A stretch of 64,000 nt of DNA, from the NCBI GenBank assembly GCA_035524955.1, contig DATLFG010000064.1:62001-126000 (forward strand), written 5' to 3'. The stretch is from CAMLFJ01 sp035524955 (lineage in GTDB: Bacteria; Methylomirabilota; Methylomirabilia; Rokubacteriales; CSP1-6). Each line of letters opens with the position of its first letter. Position 1 is the stretch's first letter. The notes beneath the pieces were generated by a model, which did not search any database, was not told the DNA's origin, and was given only the letters and a program-made list of their open reading frames with translations. Position numbers and translations under genes: made by a program. Below, one piece after another: positions 52,082 through 62,477 of this stretch.

Positions 52082-53686
52082 TCAGGCGCGCTGGGCGCCG
52101 GAGGAGTAGATGATGCGGTCGCCCAGCTCGTCGCGCGCGATCATCTCGCCCAGGCGCGAACGCTGGATCTTGCCGGACGACGTCTTGGGGATGGTGCTGG
52201 GCAGGACCAGCAGCACCCGGGCGGGGCGATGGCCCCGGCCCTCGCGGACGCGCTGGACGATCTCGCGGACCAGGTGCGAGTGCGCGTCCGCGTCGGCCGC
52301 CTGCTCGCGCACCTCGGCCACCACGTGCAGCCGCTGGGTGCCGGTGCGGTCGCTCTCCACACCGACCGCCGCCGAGTAGCGCACGCCGGGCACGTGGTCC
52401 ACGACCTCCTCGATATCGGTGGGGATCACGTTCTCGCCGCCCAGGATGATCACGTCCTTGAGGCGCCCGGTGACGAAGAGAAAGCCCTCCGCGTCCACGA
52501 AGCCCAGGTCGCCGGTGCGCAGCCAGCCGTCGGGCGAGAGGATCTTCCGGGTGGCCTCGGGGTTGTTGTAGTAGCCCTGCATCACGCCGGGGCTCGAGAC
52601 GCAGATCTCGCCCTCGACGCCCAGCTTGACCGCTTCCTCGCCGTCCAGGATGCGCACCCGCACCCCGCGGCAAGGCTGGCCCACCGAGGGGAACCGGCCG
52701 GAGGCGTCCAGGCGGAGCGGCGTCCGCCGCGGCCAGATCGCGACCGCCAGGGTCGCCTCGGCCAGCCCGTAGCAGGGCGTGATGAGGTTCTGCACGCCGA
52801 ACTTCTGCTCGAAGGCGGCGATGGTGCTGAGCCGCACCGGCTCGGCGCCGGAGAGCGCCTGCTTGAGGGAGGACAGATCGAGGCCGGTGGTATCGTGGAT
52901 GTTCCGCACGCAGTTGCGGTAGCCGAAGTCCGGCGACACCGTGAAGGTGGCGCCGACCCGGCTCACCAGCTCGAGCCACACGCGCGGGTTCTTGAGATCG
53001 GGCGGCAGCAGGTGGAGCGGCGCCCCGCTCCAGGGCGGGGTGAACGAGCAGCCGATCAATCCCATGTCGTGGTAGAGGGGCAGCCACGAGACGACCACGT
53101 CGTCGGGGGTGAGCTGCGCGGCTTCCGCCATGAACTCGACGGTGCGCACCACGTTGGCGTGGCTCAGCACGACGCCACGCGGCTGGCCGGTGCTGCCCGA
53201 CGTGTACTGGATGAAGGCCACGTCGTCGGCGGCCGCGGTCGGGAAGGCCGGGGCGGGATCGTCCACCTCGAGATCGCTCGGCTCTAGCACGTGCCGGATA
53301 TTGGACGCGGCGGCCTGCGATTCCTCTACGCCGGTGCGGAACCACCCGATGGTGGCCACCGCCTTGGCCTCCGAGTTCCGGAAGATGTTGGCGGTCGCCT
53401 CCACGCCGAGGGTGGGGTACAGCGGGACCGGCACCGCGCCGAGGCGGAGCGCGCCGAAGAAGGTGTAGAAGAACTCGGCGCAGGTCGGGTAGATGAGACA
53501 GACCTTGTCGCCCCGGTCGATGCCGGCGCGCCTGAGCCCGGCCGCGTAGCGCGCGCTCTCCCGCCACAGCCGGCCGTACGGCACCGCTTCGTCGAAGAGG
53601 TGGAAGTACGGGGTGTCAGGATCCTGGGCGGCCCTGCCCCCCATCAGCTCGGTCAAGGTGGCCGGGATGGGCGCTCCTGGCTTCAC
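52082..53686 (-). CDS. fatty-acyl-AMP ligase-like adenylating enzyme
   Basis: This is a 534-residue ANL protein. A3 is YTSGSTGQPRGVVLSHANVV (Arg replaces Lys in PKG). SWLPLYHDMGLIG and CYGLAEATLAVA are hallmarks of the FAAL/DIP2 branch. Then RTGDLGFVDAEGFLFVTGRLKD and A10 IPKTSSGKIQRSRL with the Lys intact. It may form acyl-AMP for transfer to a carrier protein rather than to CoA, but no carrier or PKS gene is nearby. GTG 53686 lies 7 bases after a TAGAAT box on this strand, so the mRNA may be leaderless. Confidence 0.87.
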   Translation of the reverse strand: MKPGAPIPATLTELMGGRAAQDPDTPYFHLFDEAVPYGRLWRESARYAAGLRRAGIDRGDKVCLIYPTCAEFFYTFFGALRLGAVPVPLYPTLGVEATANIFRNSEAKAVATIGWFRTGVEESQAAASNIRHVLEPSDLEVDDPAPAFPTAAADDVAFIQYTSGSTGQPRGVVLSHANVVRTVEFMAEAAQLTPDDVVVSWLPLYHDMGLIGCSFTPPWSGAPLHLLPPDLKNPRVWLELVSRVGATFTVSPDFGYRNCVRNIHDTTGLDLSSLKQALSGAEPVRLSTIAAFEQKFGVQNLITPCYGLAEATLAVAIWPRRTPLRLDASGRFPSVGQPCRGVRVRILDGEEAVKLGVEGEICVSSPGVMQGYYNNPEATRKILSPDGWLRTGDLGFVDAEGFLFVTGRLKDVIILGGENVIPTDIEEVVDHVPGVRYSAAVGVESDRTGTQRLHVVAEVREQAADADAHSHLVREIVQRVREGRGHRPARVLLVLPSTIPKTSSGKIQRSRLGEMIARDELGDRIIYSSGAQRA

Positions 53687-53693
53687 GGGCGTG

Positions 53694-53699
53694 ATTCTA
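53694..53699 (-). promoter_or_regulatory. -10 box for the FAAL-like gene
   Basis: On the minus strand this reads TAGAAT. The start codon at 53686 lies about 7 bases downstream, where transcription would begin. The -35 region is weak (TTCCCC-like), so confidence is limited. Confidence 0.45.
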
Positions 53700-53770
53700 G
53701 CGAAAGCGCCAGGGCGCGGGGAAGGATTCTCGCCGGGCCAGGGGGGGTGCCCGTACTCTGGCGAGCAGCC

Positions 53771-54028
53771 GTGAAGCGCGTGCTCGGAGTCCTGCCGGTG
53801 GTGTGGTTGATCGCGGCGTGCATCTCCCCGCCGGTCGCGCCGAGTCCGCCGCCACGGCGTCTCGCGCCGACCGCGTGCGAGAAGCGGGCCCTCATGACGG
53901 GACAGGTCGCGGATACCGCGAGTCCGGCGGCCGTGGCCGAGAGCTTGCCGTGGGGTGCCCTCGCGCCCGAGACCTGCCCGGCGGCCGGAGGCCGCCTGAT
54001 CCTCGGCCCACCCTGGGACCTCCCCTGA
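53771..54028 (+). CDS. small predicted lipoprotein
   Basis: This 85-residue protein starts at GTG 53771. The N-terminus VKRVLGVLPVVWLIAAC is a short signal peptide with lipobox IAAC, so Cys17 would be lipidated. The mature part is Pro/Ala-rich with two more Cys (TACEK, ETCPAA). No known family. It is divergent from the FAAL-like gene and convergent with the PIG-L gene. Confidence 0.55.
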   Translation: MKRVLGVLPVVWLIAACISPPVAPSPPPRRLAPTACEKRALMTGQVADTASPAAVAESLPWGALAPETCPAAGGRLILGPPWDLP

Positions 54029-54051
54029 GGCGTCCGCCGGCGCGCGGCGCG

Positions 54052-54768
54052 CTAGCGGTCGAGGGTGATCAGGTCGAAGGTCTCGGCGTAGGCGTAGCCC
54101 CTGGGCTTGCCGAGCTGGGCGCCACGCTCGCGCACCCGCTGCTCCACGGCCGCGAAGTCCTTGAACTGGCTCGCGTGGCAGGCGAGCGCCTTGATCTTGA
54201 GATCGATCGTGTCGGAGATGTCCACGACCAGCTCGGGGTTGTCCCACCACATCAGGTAGACCTCGCGCACCTTGTGGGGCTCGAGGCCCTGCGCGAGCAG
54301 CTCCGGGAAGGCCATGTGGTCGCGCGCGAGCGGGTAGACGCAGTCGAGCGCGATGCCCGCCACCGTGCGGTGGTCGCGGTGCGAGGCGCCCAGGTTCTTG
54401 GTGCGGTGCGGGTTCTGGATGATGAGGCGATCGGGCCGATGGCGCCGGATCGCGGCGGTGACCGCCAGGCGCGACTCGCGTGTGTCTTCCACCTCGCAGT
54501 CCGGGAATCCCAGGAAGTCCACCGTCTCCACCCCGAGCACCCGCGCCGCGTTGCGCTGCTCCTCCTCGCGGATCCGGGCCAGGCGCTCGGGTGTCATGCC
54601 CCGATCGCCCGAGCCCTTATTGCCGTTGGTGACGATGCAGTAGGAAACGGACATACCCTCGCGCACGAGCCGGGCGACGGTACCCCCGGCGCCGAACTCG
54701 GAGTCATCGGGGTGAGCGGTGACCACCAGCACGCGCTGGATCGGGGCTTTCTGGGACGCATCGGGCAT
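54052..54768 (-). CDS. PIG-L/LmbE-family deacetylase
   Basis: This is a 238-residue zinc-dependent N-deacetylase-type protein. VLVVTAHPDDSEFGAGGTVARL is the family motif (AHPDD, metal-binding His and Asp), and GASHRDHRTVAGIALDCVYP supplies the third zinc ligand region. Substrates in this family include GlcNAc conjugates and bacillithiol or mycothiol precursors; the real one is unknown. AAAGGAG lies 8 bases before ATG 54768. A short gap with a TATAAT box separates it from the divergent membrane genes. Confidence 0.88.
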   Translation of the reverse strand: MPDASQKAPIQRVLVVTAHPDDSEFGAGGTVARLVREGMSVSYCIVTNGNKGSGDRGMTPERLARIREEEQRNAARVLGVETVDFLGFPDCEVEDTRESRLAVTAAIRRHRPDRLIIQNPHRTKNLGASHRDHRTVAGIALDCVYPLARDHMAFPELLAQGLEPHKVREVYLMWWDNPELVVDISDTIDLKIKALACHASQFKDFAAVEQRVRERGAQLGKPRGYAYAETFDLITLDR

Positions 54769-54795
54769 GGGGAGTGCTCCTTTCCGGACGTTATC

Positions 54796-54823
54796 TTATC
54801 AGAGGGTAGGGGTCCGCTATAAT
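54796..54823 (+). promoter_or_regulatory. promoter of the small membrane protein operon
   Basis: TTATCA at 54796-54801 and a consensus TATAAT at 54818-54823 are 16 bases apart. The predicted start is at about 54830-54831, the first base of a GTG codon, so the transcript looks leaderless. An ATG at 54822 lies inside the -10 box and cannot be used from this promoter. Confidence 0.65.
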
Positions 54824-54830
54824 GCGGCCG

Positions 54831-55043
54831 GTGACCACGCGGCCCACCGGTGTCGTCCTGCTCACGCTCCTGCTCGCGGGCTTCCTCCTCCTCGGCGCGC
54901 TGCCCAACCAGGTGGCGAGCATCCGGGTGGCCGGCCTGTCGCTGCTCTGGTGGTACGGTGGCCTGCTCGCGCCGGTGATGGCCGTGCTCGTCGCGATCCG
55001 CTGGCTCGCCGAGCCCCCGCCCGATCCGTCCTCCGACGAATGA
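54831..55043 (+). CDS. small integral membrane protein, unknown
   Basis: This 70-residue protein has two hydrophobic helices (GVVLLTLLLAGFLLLGAL and LLWWYGGLLAPVMAVLVAIRWL) and an acidic Pro-rich tail. I chose GTG 54831 because the promoter's -10 box covers the upstream ATG. Its stop overlaps the next gene (ATGA), so the two membrane proteins are probably made together. No family recognised. Confidence 0.6.
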   Translation: MTTRPTGVVLLTLLLAGFLLLGALPNQVASIRVAGLSLLWWYGGLLAPVMAVLVAIRWLAEPPPDPSSDE

Positions 55044-56518
55044 GATCGGTCGCGCGCGTCCTCGCCGTCTGGCTCGCGCCGGCGGTCGTGCTGGCGGTGC
55101 CGGCGGCCCTCGCCGCGCGCGGGCCCGACGGTCTCTGGCTCGGGCTCGTCGTGACCCTGGCACCCCTCATCGCGCTGGGCTGGGGCGCCGGCCGTCCGAC
55201 GCCGGGCGGCGACCCGGCACCCGGCGAGACACTCTTCCCGGTCGTCACCCTGCTCATCTCGGTGGGCGTGTTGCTCTGGGCAAACGTCGCCCTGGCGGGC
55301 GACGTGGCCGCGTGGCTCGGCGGGCGGCGCTGGCACGGCATTGTGATCGCCGCGGGGGCCGGGTGGCTCTTGACCGCCTGGCGGCCGCTGCGCCGGACGG
55401 CACCGCTGCTGCTCGCGCTCGCGTGCGTGGCCGCGGTGCTGGTGCTGCTGCAGCTCGCGTGGGCGCTCGCGCTCGGCCCCATCGCGGCATGGGACCGCGT
55501 GGCCAGCCAGCCCGCGTTCCGGTTCCCGCCGTCGAGCCCCTGGGTGATCGGCGGGCGGGACCTGGGCGTGGTCCGCGGGAGGGCTCCACTCGTCCTCGAC
55601 GAGGTGCATCGCCTCACCGCGCCGGCCGGGGGCATCCTGCGCGCGCGCACGCTGGACGGCACCCGCCTCGCCGCGATCGAGTGGACGCTGGCGCCCGGGC
55701 AAACCGTGACGCTGCGCGCTGGCGATGAGATCTTGCGGACCTCGACGCTGCGGCTGCGCTTCGAGGCCGACAAGCGGGTTCCCGGGGCGCCGGCGTCGGG
55801 CACGGCGTGGGCCGACGGCCGGCCGCGCCGCTGGCTCGAGCGCGCCGGCCTGGCCGTCACACTCGTGGCCGGCGCGGCGGCACTGCTGCGCGCGGGCCTC
55901 ACGGTGCGCCTCTCGCGCGACCGCGTCGGCCTGGCGGCGGGCGGGCTGCTGCTCGTCTTCGTGTGGGCGCAGGCCTGGGCGGTCTACGCGCTGATCCAGG
56001 CGCCCGACCTCTTCCTGGGCGGTGTCACGCTCGAACGATTGCTCGAGCTGCCCGCGCACGGGCTCTTCGCCGAGCCGTGGCGCCAGACGCTCCAGCTGCT
56101 GCTGCTCGCCGCCGGCCTCGCCGCCTTCCTCGCCTCGAGCCTCGCCCTGCGCGAGCGGCTGGGCGCGCTGGACTCCACCGGAGGCGGCGAGATCGGCCAC
56201 GATCCGGGGCTCTGGGCGGGTCTCTTCGGCGGGGCCGCGCTCGCGAGCCTCTGGCCCGTCGATCCGTGGGCGCTGAGCCTGCTCGCCCTGGGCGGCGCCG
56301 GCTGCGCACTCGGGCCGGCCACGCTCTGGCCGCCCCGCCACGGTCGCACCGCCGCCACCGCGGGGATGGTCGGGCTTATCGTGTTCGTCGGGTTGGCCGC
56401 GCTCCAGCTCCGCGACGCGGGCGGCGGGCCGCTGGGTGCCGCCATCGCCTATCCGGCTCTGGTGGCGACGCCCCTCGGAGCCGGCGTACTCTGGCTCGGC
56501 CGGCGCGGGCGGCCGTGA
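55040..56518 (+). CDS. polytopic membrane protein, unknown
   Basis: This 492-residue protein has several hydrophobic helices in the N-terminal part (about 5-150). A soluble region (about 160-255: DRVASQPAFRFPPSSPWVIGG, ILRARTLDGTRLAAIEWTLAP) may be extracytoplasmic. Further helices run to the C-terminus. I do not recognise a family. ATG 55040 overlaps the small membrane gene. Very high Ala/Leu/Arg content matches the neighbours, so there is no sign of transfer. Confidence 0.65.
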   Translation: MRSVARVLAVWLAPAVVLAVPAALAARGPDGLWLGLVVTLAPLIALGWGAGRPTPGGDPAPGETLFPVVTLLISVGVLLWANVALAGDVAAWLGGRRWHGIVIAAGAGWLLTAWRPLRRTAPLLLALACVAAVLVLLQLAWALALGPIAAWDRVASQPAFRFPPSSPWVIGGRDLGVVRGRAPLVLDEVHRLTAPAGGILRARTLDGTRLAAIEWTLAPGQTVTLRAGDEILRTSTLRLRFEADKRVPGAPASGTAWADGRPRRWLERAGLAVTLVAGAAALLRAGLTVRLSRDRVGLAAGGLLLVFVWAQAWAVYALIQAPDLFLGGVTLERLLELPAHGLFAEPWRQTLQLLLLAAGLAAFLASSLALRERLGALDSTGGGEIGHDPGLWAGLFGGAALASLWPVDPWALSLLALGGAGCALGPATLWPPRHGRTAATAGMVGLIVFVGLAALQLRDAGGGPLGAAIAYPALVATPLGAGVLWLGRRGRP

Positions 56519-56688
56519 TCGCGCTCTCCGGCTCCTTCGATCTCGGCAGCGTGCTCGGCTCGCTGCTGGTCAGGTTCACGGTGGAGCGTGTGTCCTTCGC
56601 GGCCGGATTCCACGCCGCCGCGGCCGGCGCGCTGGCCGGCCTCACGCGGTTCGTGCTCGCGGAGCGGCGCGCGGGCGGGGCGGGCGGT

Positions 56689-56717
56689 TTTACCCGGGTC
56701 GCGGGCGGGGGTATGAT
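56689..56717 (+). promoter_or_regulatory. promoter of uvrA
   Basis: TTTACC at 56689-56694 and TATGAT at 56712-56717 are 17 bases apart. Transcription would start near 56724, only about three bases before the uvrA ATG. I see no other convincing feature in the 208-base gap 56519-56726. Confidence 0.6.
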
Positions 56718-56726
56718 GTAGCGTCC

Positions 56727-59501
<2,775 letters not shown>

Positions 59502-59550
59502 TGGTCATGGGCACGAGGAACCGGCAGGGTGAGGGCGCGGGAGTGCGGGC

Positions 59551-60969
59551 GTGAGGCGCACGAAGATCGTCTGCACGATCGGCCCCGCCAGCAGCCGGCC
59601 GGAGATCCTCGACCGGCTGGTAGCGGCGGGCATGGACGTGGCTCGCCTGAACTTCTCGCACGGCACCCACGCCGAGCACGCCGAGGTCATCCGCGCGATC
59701 CGGCAAGGGGAGGCCCGCTGGGGCCACCCGATCACCATCCTCCAGGATCTCCAGGGCCCCAAGGTGCGTCTCGGCACCTTCGTCGGCGGCCAGGCCATGC
59801 TCGTGCCGGGCGAGCACTTCGTGCTGACCGCCCGCGCCGTGAAGGGCACCGCCTCGCGGAGCTCGCTGAACCATCCCGAGTTCCTCGCGGCCCTGCGGCC
59901 GGGCGATCCGGTCTGGATGGACGACGGGATGATCCAGCTCGTGGTGGACAGGGTGGAGGAGGGGGAGGTCCAGTGCCGGACCGTCTCGGGCGGGCTGGTG
60001 TCGGATCACAAGGGCGTGTCCTTCCCGCGGCTGCCGGTGCCGGTGTCCTGCCTGGCGGAGAAGGACCGCGAGGATCTGCGCTTCGGGATCGAGCAGGCGG
60101 TGGACTACGTGGCGGTCTCCTTCGTCCGCTCCGCCGCCGACATTCAGGAGGTCCGCAAGTTCCTCCACGAGCAGGGCGCCAACATCCCGATCGTGGCCAA
60201 GCTCGAGCGGGCCGAGGTCGTGGCGAACCTGCAGGGACTGCTGCCGCTGGTGGACGCGGTGATGGTGGCGCGCGGCGATCTGGGGGTGGAGGTGCCGCTC
60301 GAGGAGGTGCCGGTTATTCAAAAGGACGTGATTCGTCAGGCGCGGCTGGCCAAGGTGCCGGTGATCGTGGCCACCCAGATGCTCGAGTCCATGGTGACCC
60401 ACTCGCGGCCCACGCGCGCCGAGGTGAGCGACGTGGCCACCGCCATCTTCGATGGCGCGGATGCCATCATGCTCTCCGCGGAGACGGCCACCGGCCGCTT
60501 CCCGGTCGAGACGGTGCAGATGATGGCGCGCATCGCGGAGCGCGCCGAGCAGGCCGTTCCGGAGGCGAACGCGTCGCGTCCCCGGCCGGAGGCCTACGGC
60601 TTCCCGGAGGCGGTGGCGGAGGCGGCCTGCCAGGCGGCGCGGCTGCTCCACGCCAAGGCGATCGTGGCCTTCACCCAGTCCGGCTTCAGCGCCCGGCTCA
60701 TCTCGCAGGACCGTCCGGAGGTGCCGATCATGGCGCTCACCCCGTACTCGGAGGTGCAGCGGCGGCTCGGTCTCTTCTGGGGCGTGTCCTCACGGCTCGT
60801 GCACAAGGTGGAGACCACCGACGAGATGGTCGAGGAAGTGGAGGCCACGCTGCTGGGCGACGGTACCGTGCGGAACAACGACGTGATCGTCATCATCTCG
60901 GGGGCGCCGATGTGGGTGACCGGGACAACCAACCTGCTCAAGCTTCACCGCGTGGGCGATCGCCGGTGA
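59551..60969 (+). CDS. pyk: pyruvate kinase
   Basis: This 472-residue glycolytic enzyme converts PEP and ADP to pyruvate and ATP. RRTKIVCTIGPASSRPEILDRL, NFSHGTHAEH, LQDLQGPKVRLG, IPIVAKLERAEVVANL (catalytic Lys and metal Glu) and MVARGDLGVEVP are all intact, as is ATQMLESM. GTG 59551 is the first codon matching the family N-terminus. The C-terminal allosteric domain is present and the enzyme has the usual length. Confidence 0.95.
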   Translation: MRRTKIVCTIGPASSRPEILDRLVAAGMDVARLNFSHGTHAEHAEVIRAIRQGEARWGHPITILQDLQGPKVRLGTFVGGQAMLVPGEHFVLTARAVKGTASRSSLNHPEFLAALRPGDPVWMDDGMIQLVVDRVEEGEVQCRTVSGGLVSDHKGVSFPRLPVPVSCLAEKDREDLRFGIEQAVDYVAVSFVRSAADIQEVRKFLHEQGANIPIVAKLERAEVVANLQGLLPLVDAVMVARGDLGVEVPLEEVPVIQKDVIRQARLAKVPVIVATQMLESMVTHSRPTRAEVSDVATAIFDGADAIMLSAETATGRFPVETVQMMARIAERAEQAVPEANASRPRPEAYGFPEAVAEAACQAARLLHAKAIVAFTQSGFSARLISQDRPEVPIMALTPYSEVQRRLGLFWGVSSRLVHKVETTDEMVEEVEATLLGDGTVRNNDVIVIISGAPMWVTGTTNLLKLHRVGDRR

Positions 60970-61000
60970 CGTCCTCGATCGCGCGAGGCGCGGACGGGTG

Positions 61001-61132
61001 GGGCCGGGGCGGGGGCTCTCCCCGGGACACGCTGACTCGCAACCGCGGCGCTGACGAGCCACGAGAAGGGATGTAGGCGCCTTCGGTAGCGCGCAGAAGA
61101 CACGGTCCCGGGGAGGGCCCCCGCCCCGGCCC
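61001..61132. repeat. 132-bp element with 28-bp near-perfect terminal inverted repeats
   Basis: Bases 61001-61028 are complementary to 61105-61132 with one mismatch in 28; after one unpaired base, four more pairs extend outward. The 76 bases between hold no gene. It fills most of the 222-base gap between pyk and the crotonase gene. It could be a MITE-like mobile remnant, a long hairpin terminator or a structured RNA. I saw no second copy in this window. Confidence 0.75.
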
Positions 61133-61191
61133 GACCCCGCCGCGGACGACCCGTCGGTGGATGGCCGACGATTCCCACAACTGGAGAGGTC

Positions 61192-61980
61192 ATGGCGTAC
61201 GAGACATTGCGCTACGAGGTGAAGGACGGCATCGCCACCATCACGTTGAATCGGCCGGATGCCTACAATGCGTTGAATGCGGCGCTGGGGCGGGATCTGT
61301 TTCAGGCCGCGCTCGAGGCGGATGAGGATCGGGCGGTGCGGTGCATCGTGATCACCGGCGCCGGGAAGGCGTTCTGCGCGGGCGGCGACGTCAAGGATTT
61401 CGCGGACAACCCGGAGCGCATCGGCATCCTGATCAAGGAGCTGACGACGTATCTGCACGGGGCGATCTCGCGGCTGGCGCGGACCATGAAGCCGGTGGTG
61501 ATGGCGGTGAACGGCATCGCGGCGGGGGGCGGGATGAGCCTCGCTCTCTCGGGAGACCTGGTGGTGGCCGCGGAGTCGGTGAAGTTCACGATGGCCTACT
61601 CGAAGATCGCCGCCTCGCCGGACGGCTCCTCGTCCTACTTCCTGCCGCGCATGATCGGGCTGCGCCGCGCGCTCGAGCTGCACTACACCAATCGCGTGCT
61701 CTCGGCGCGCGAGGCGCTGGAGTGGGGACTGGTCAATCGCGTGCACCCGGACGCCGAGTTCCCCGGCGCGGTCGCCGCGTTGGCCCGCGAGCTGGCCCAG
61801 GGGCCGACCCAGGCCTTCGGGCGCGCCAAGCTCCTCTTCCACCAGTCCACCCAGGAGAGCCTGGAGACGCAGATGGAGCTGGAGGCGCAGGCCATCGCGG
61901 CCAGCGGCCACACCGAGGACTTCCGCAACGGGGTGGTCGGGTTCGCCCGCAAGCAGCCGGTGACGTTCACGGGCCGCTAG
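61192..61980 (+). CDS. enoyl-CoA hydratase/isomerase family protein, PaaG-like
   Basis: This is a 262-residue crotonase. AYETLRYEVKDGIATITLNRP, TGAGKAFCAGGDVKDFA and VNGIAAGGGMSLALSGDLV form the CoA pocket and oxyanion hole. The classical hydratase Glu pair is absent (GGGMSLA). KFTMAYSKIAASPDGSSSYFLPR resembles the PaaG branch, where an Asp at this PD position serves catalysis, so isomerase activity is more likely. GGAGAGG precedes ATG 61192. Confidence 0.87.
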   Translation: MAYETLRYEVKDGIATITLNRPDAYNALNAALGRDLFQAALEADEDRAVRCIVITGAGKAFCAGGDVKDFADNPERIGILIKELTTYLHGAISRLARTMKPVVMAVNGIAAGGGMSLALSGDLVVAAESVKFTMAYSKIAASPDGSSSYFLPRMIGLRRALELHYTNRVLSAREALEWGLVNRVHPDAEFPGAVAALARELAQGPTQAFGRAKLLFHQSTQESLETQMELEAQAIAASGHTEDFRNGVVGFARKQPVTFTGR

Positions 61981-61985
61981 GAGCC

Positions 61986-62471
61986 GTGGTCCGGCTCGAT
62001 CCGAGCGAGCTGGGCCGCCGGCTGGACGAGATCCTGGCGGCCGGCGAGCGCATGATCCGCGGGGTGCCGGCGGCGGAGCTGGACCCGCCGCTCCGGGACC
62101 TGGCCTTCCGTCTCTTCCGGCTCGGCTTGGGCTTCGCCGACGGCATGGATCTCGGGCGGTTCCCGGCAGACTGGCGGGACGAGCGCGCCCCCGCCGATCT
62201 CCTCGACGGCGCTTCGGTGGCCCGTTACGGCGCCCTGGTGCGGGGCCGGCTCGCGGGCTGGTTCGAGGGCGCCGGGCCGCGCGAGTTCGCGCGCGTCATC
62301 GCGGTGCACGACGGCCCGCAGCCGGGGCACGAGCTGCTCGAGCGCGTGACCGCCGCCGCGGCGGCGCAGCTGCGCGCCCTCCGCGACAGCCTCGCGCGCC
62401 GTGCCCTCGCCCCCCGGGAGCCGCTGCCCGCCGCGCTCGACGGGCTCCCCACGCCCGCGCGGCCCTGGTAG
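61986..62471 (+). CDS. possible DinB-like four-helix protein
   Basis: This 161-residue protein starts at GTG 61986, five bases after the crotonase stop. It looks all-helical (LGRRLDEILAAGERMIRGVP, LRDLAFRLFRLGLGFADGMD, VARYGALVRGRLAGWFEG, GHELLERVTAAAAAQLRALR), which recalls DinB/YfiT-type bundles. The metal His triad is not clear, so the call is tentative. Confidence 0.6.
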   Translation: MVRLDPSELGRRLDEILAAGERMIRGVPAAELDPPLRDLAFRLFRLGLGFADGMDLGRFPADWRDERAPADLLDGASVARYGALVRGRLAGWFEGAGPREFARVIAVHDGPQPGHELLERVTAAAAAQLRALRDSLARRALAPREPLPAALDGLPTPARPW

Positions 62472-62477
62472 CCGCGG

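Noticed and set aside
54822..54830. ATG 54822 as the start of the small membrane protein
   Set aside because: The codon is part of the consensus TATAAT box; GTG 54831 fits the predicted transcription start.
56515..56721. 68-codon GTG frame between the membrane protein gene and uvrA
   Set aside because: It has no recognisable similarity, is Ala/Gly-rich and would overlap the uvrA promoter, so coding is not supported.
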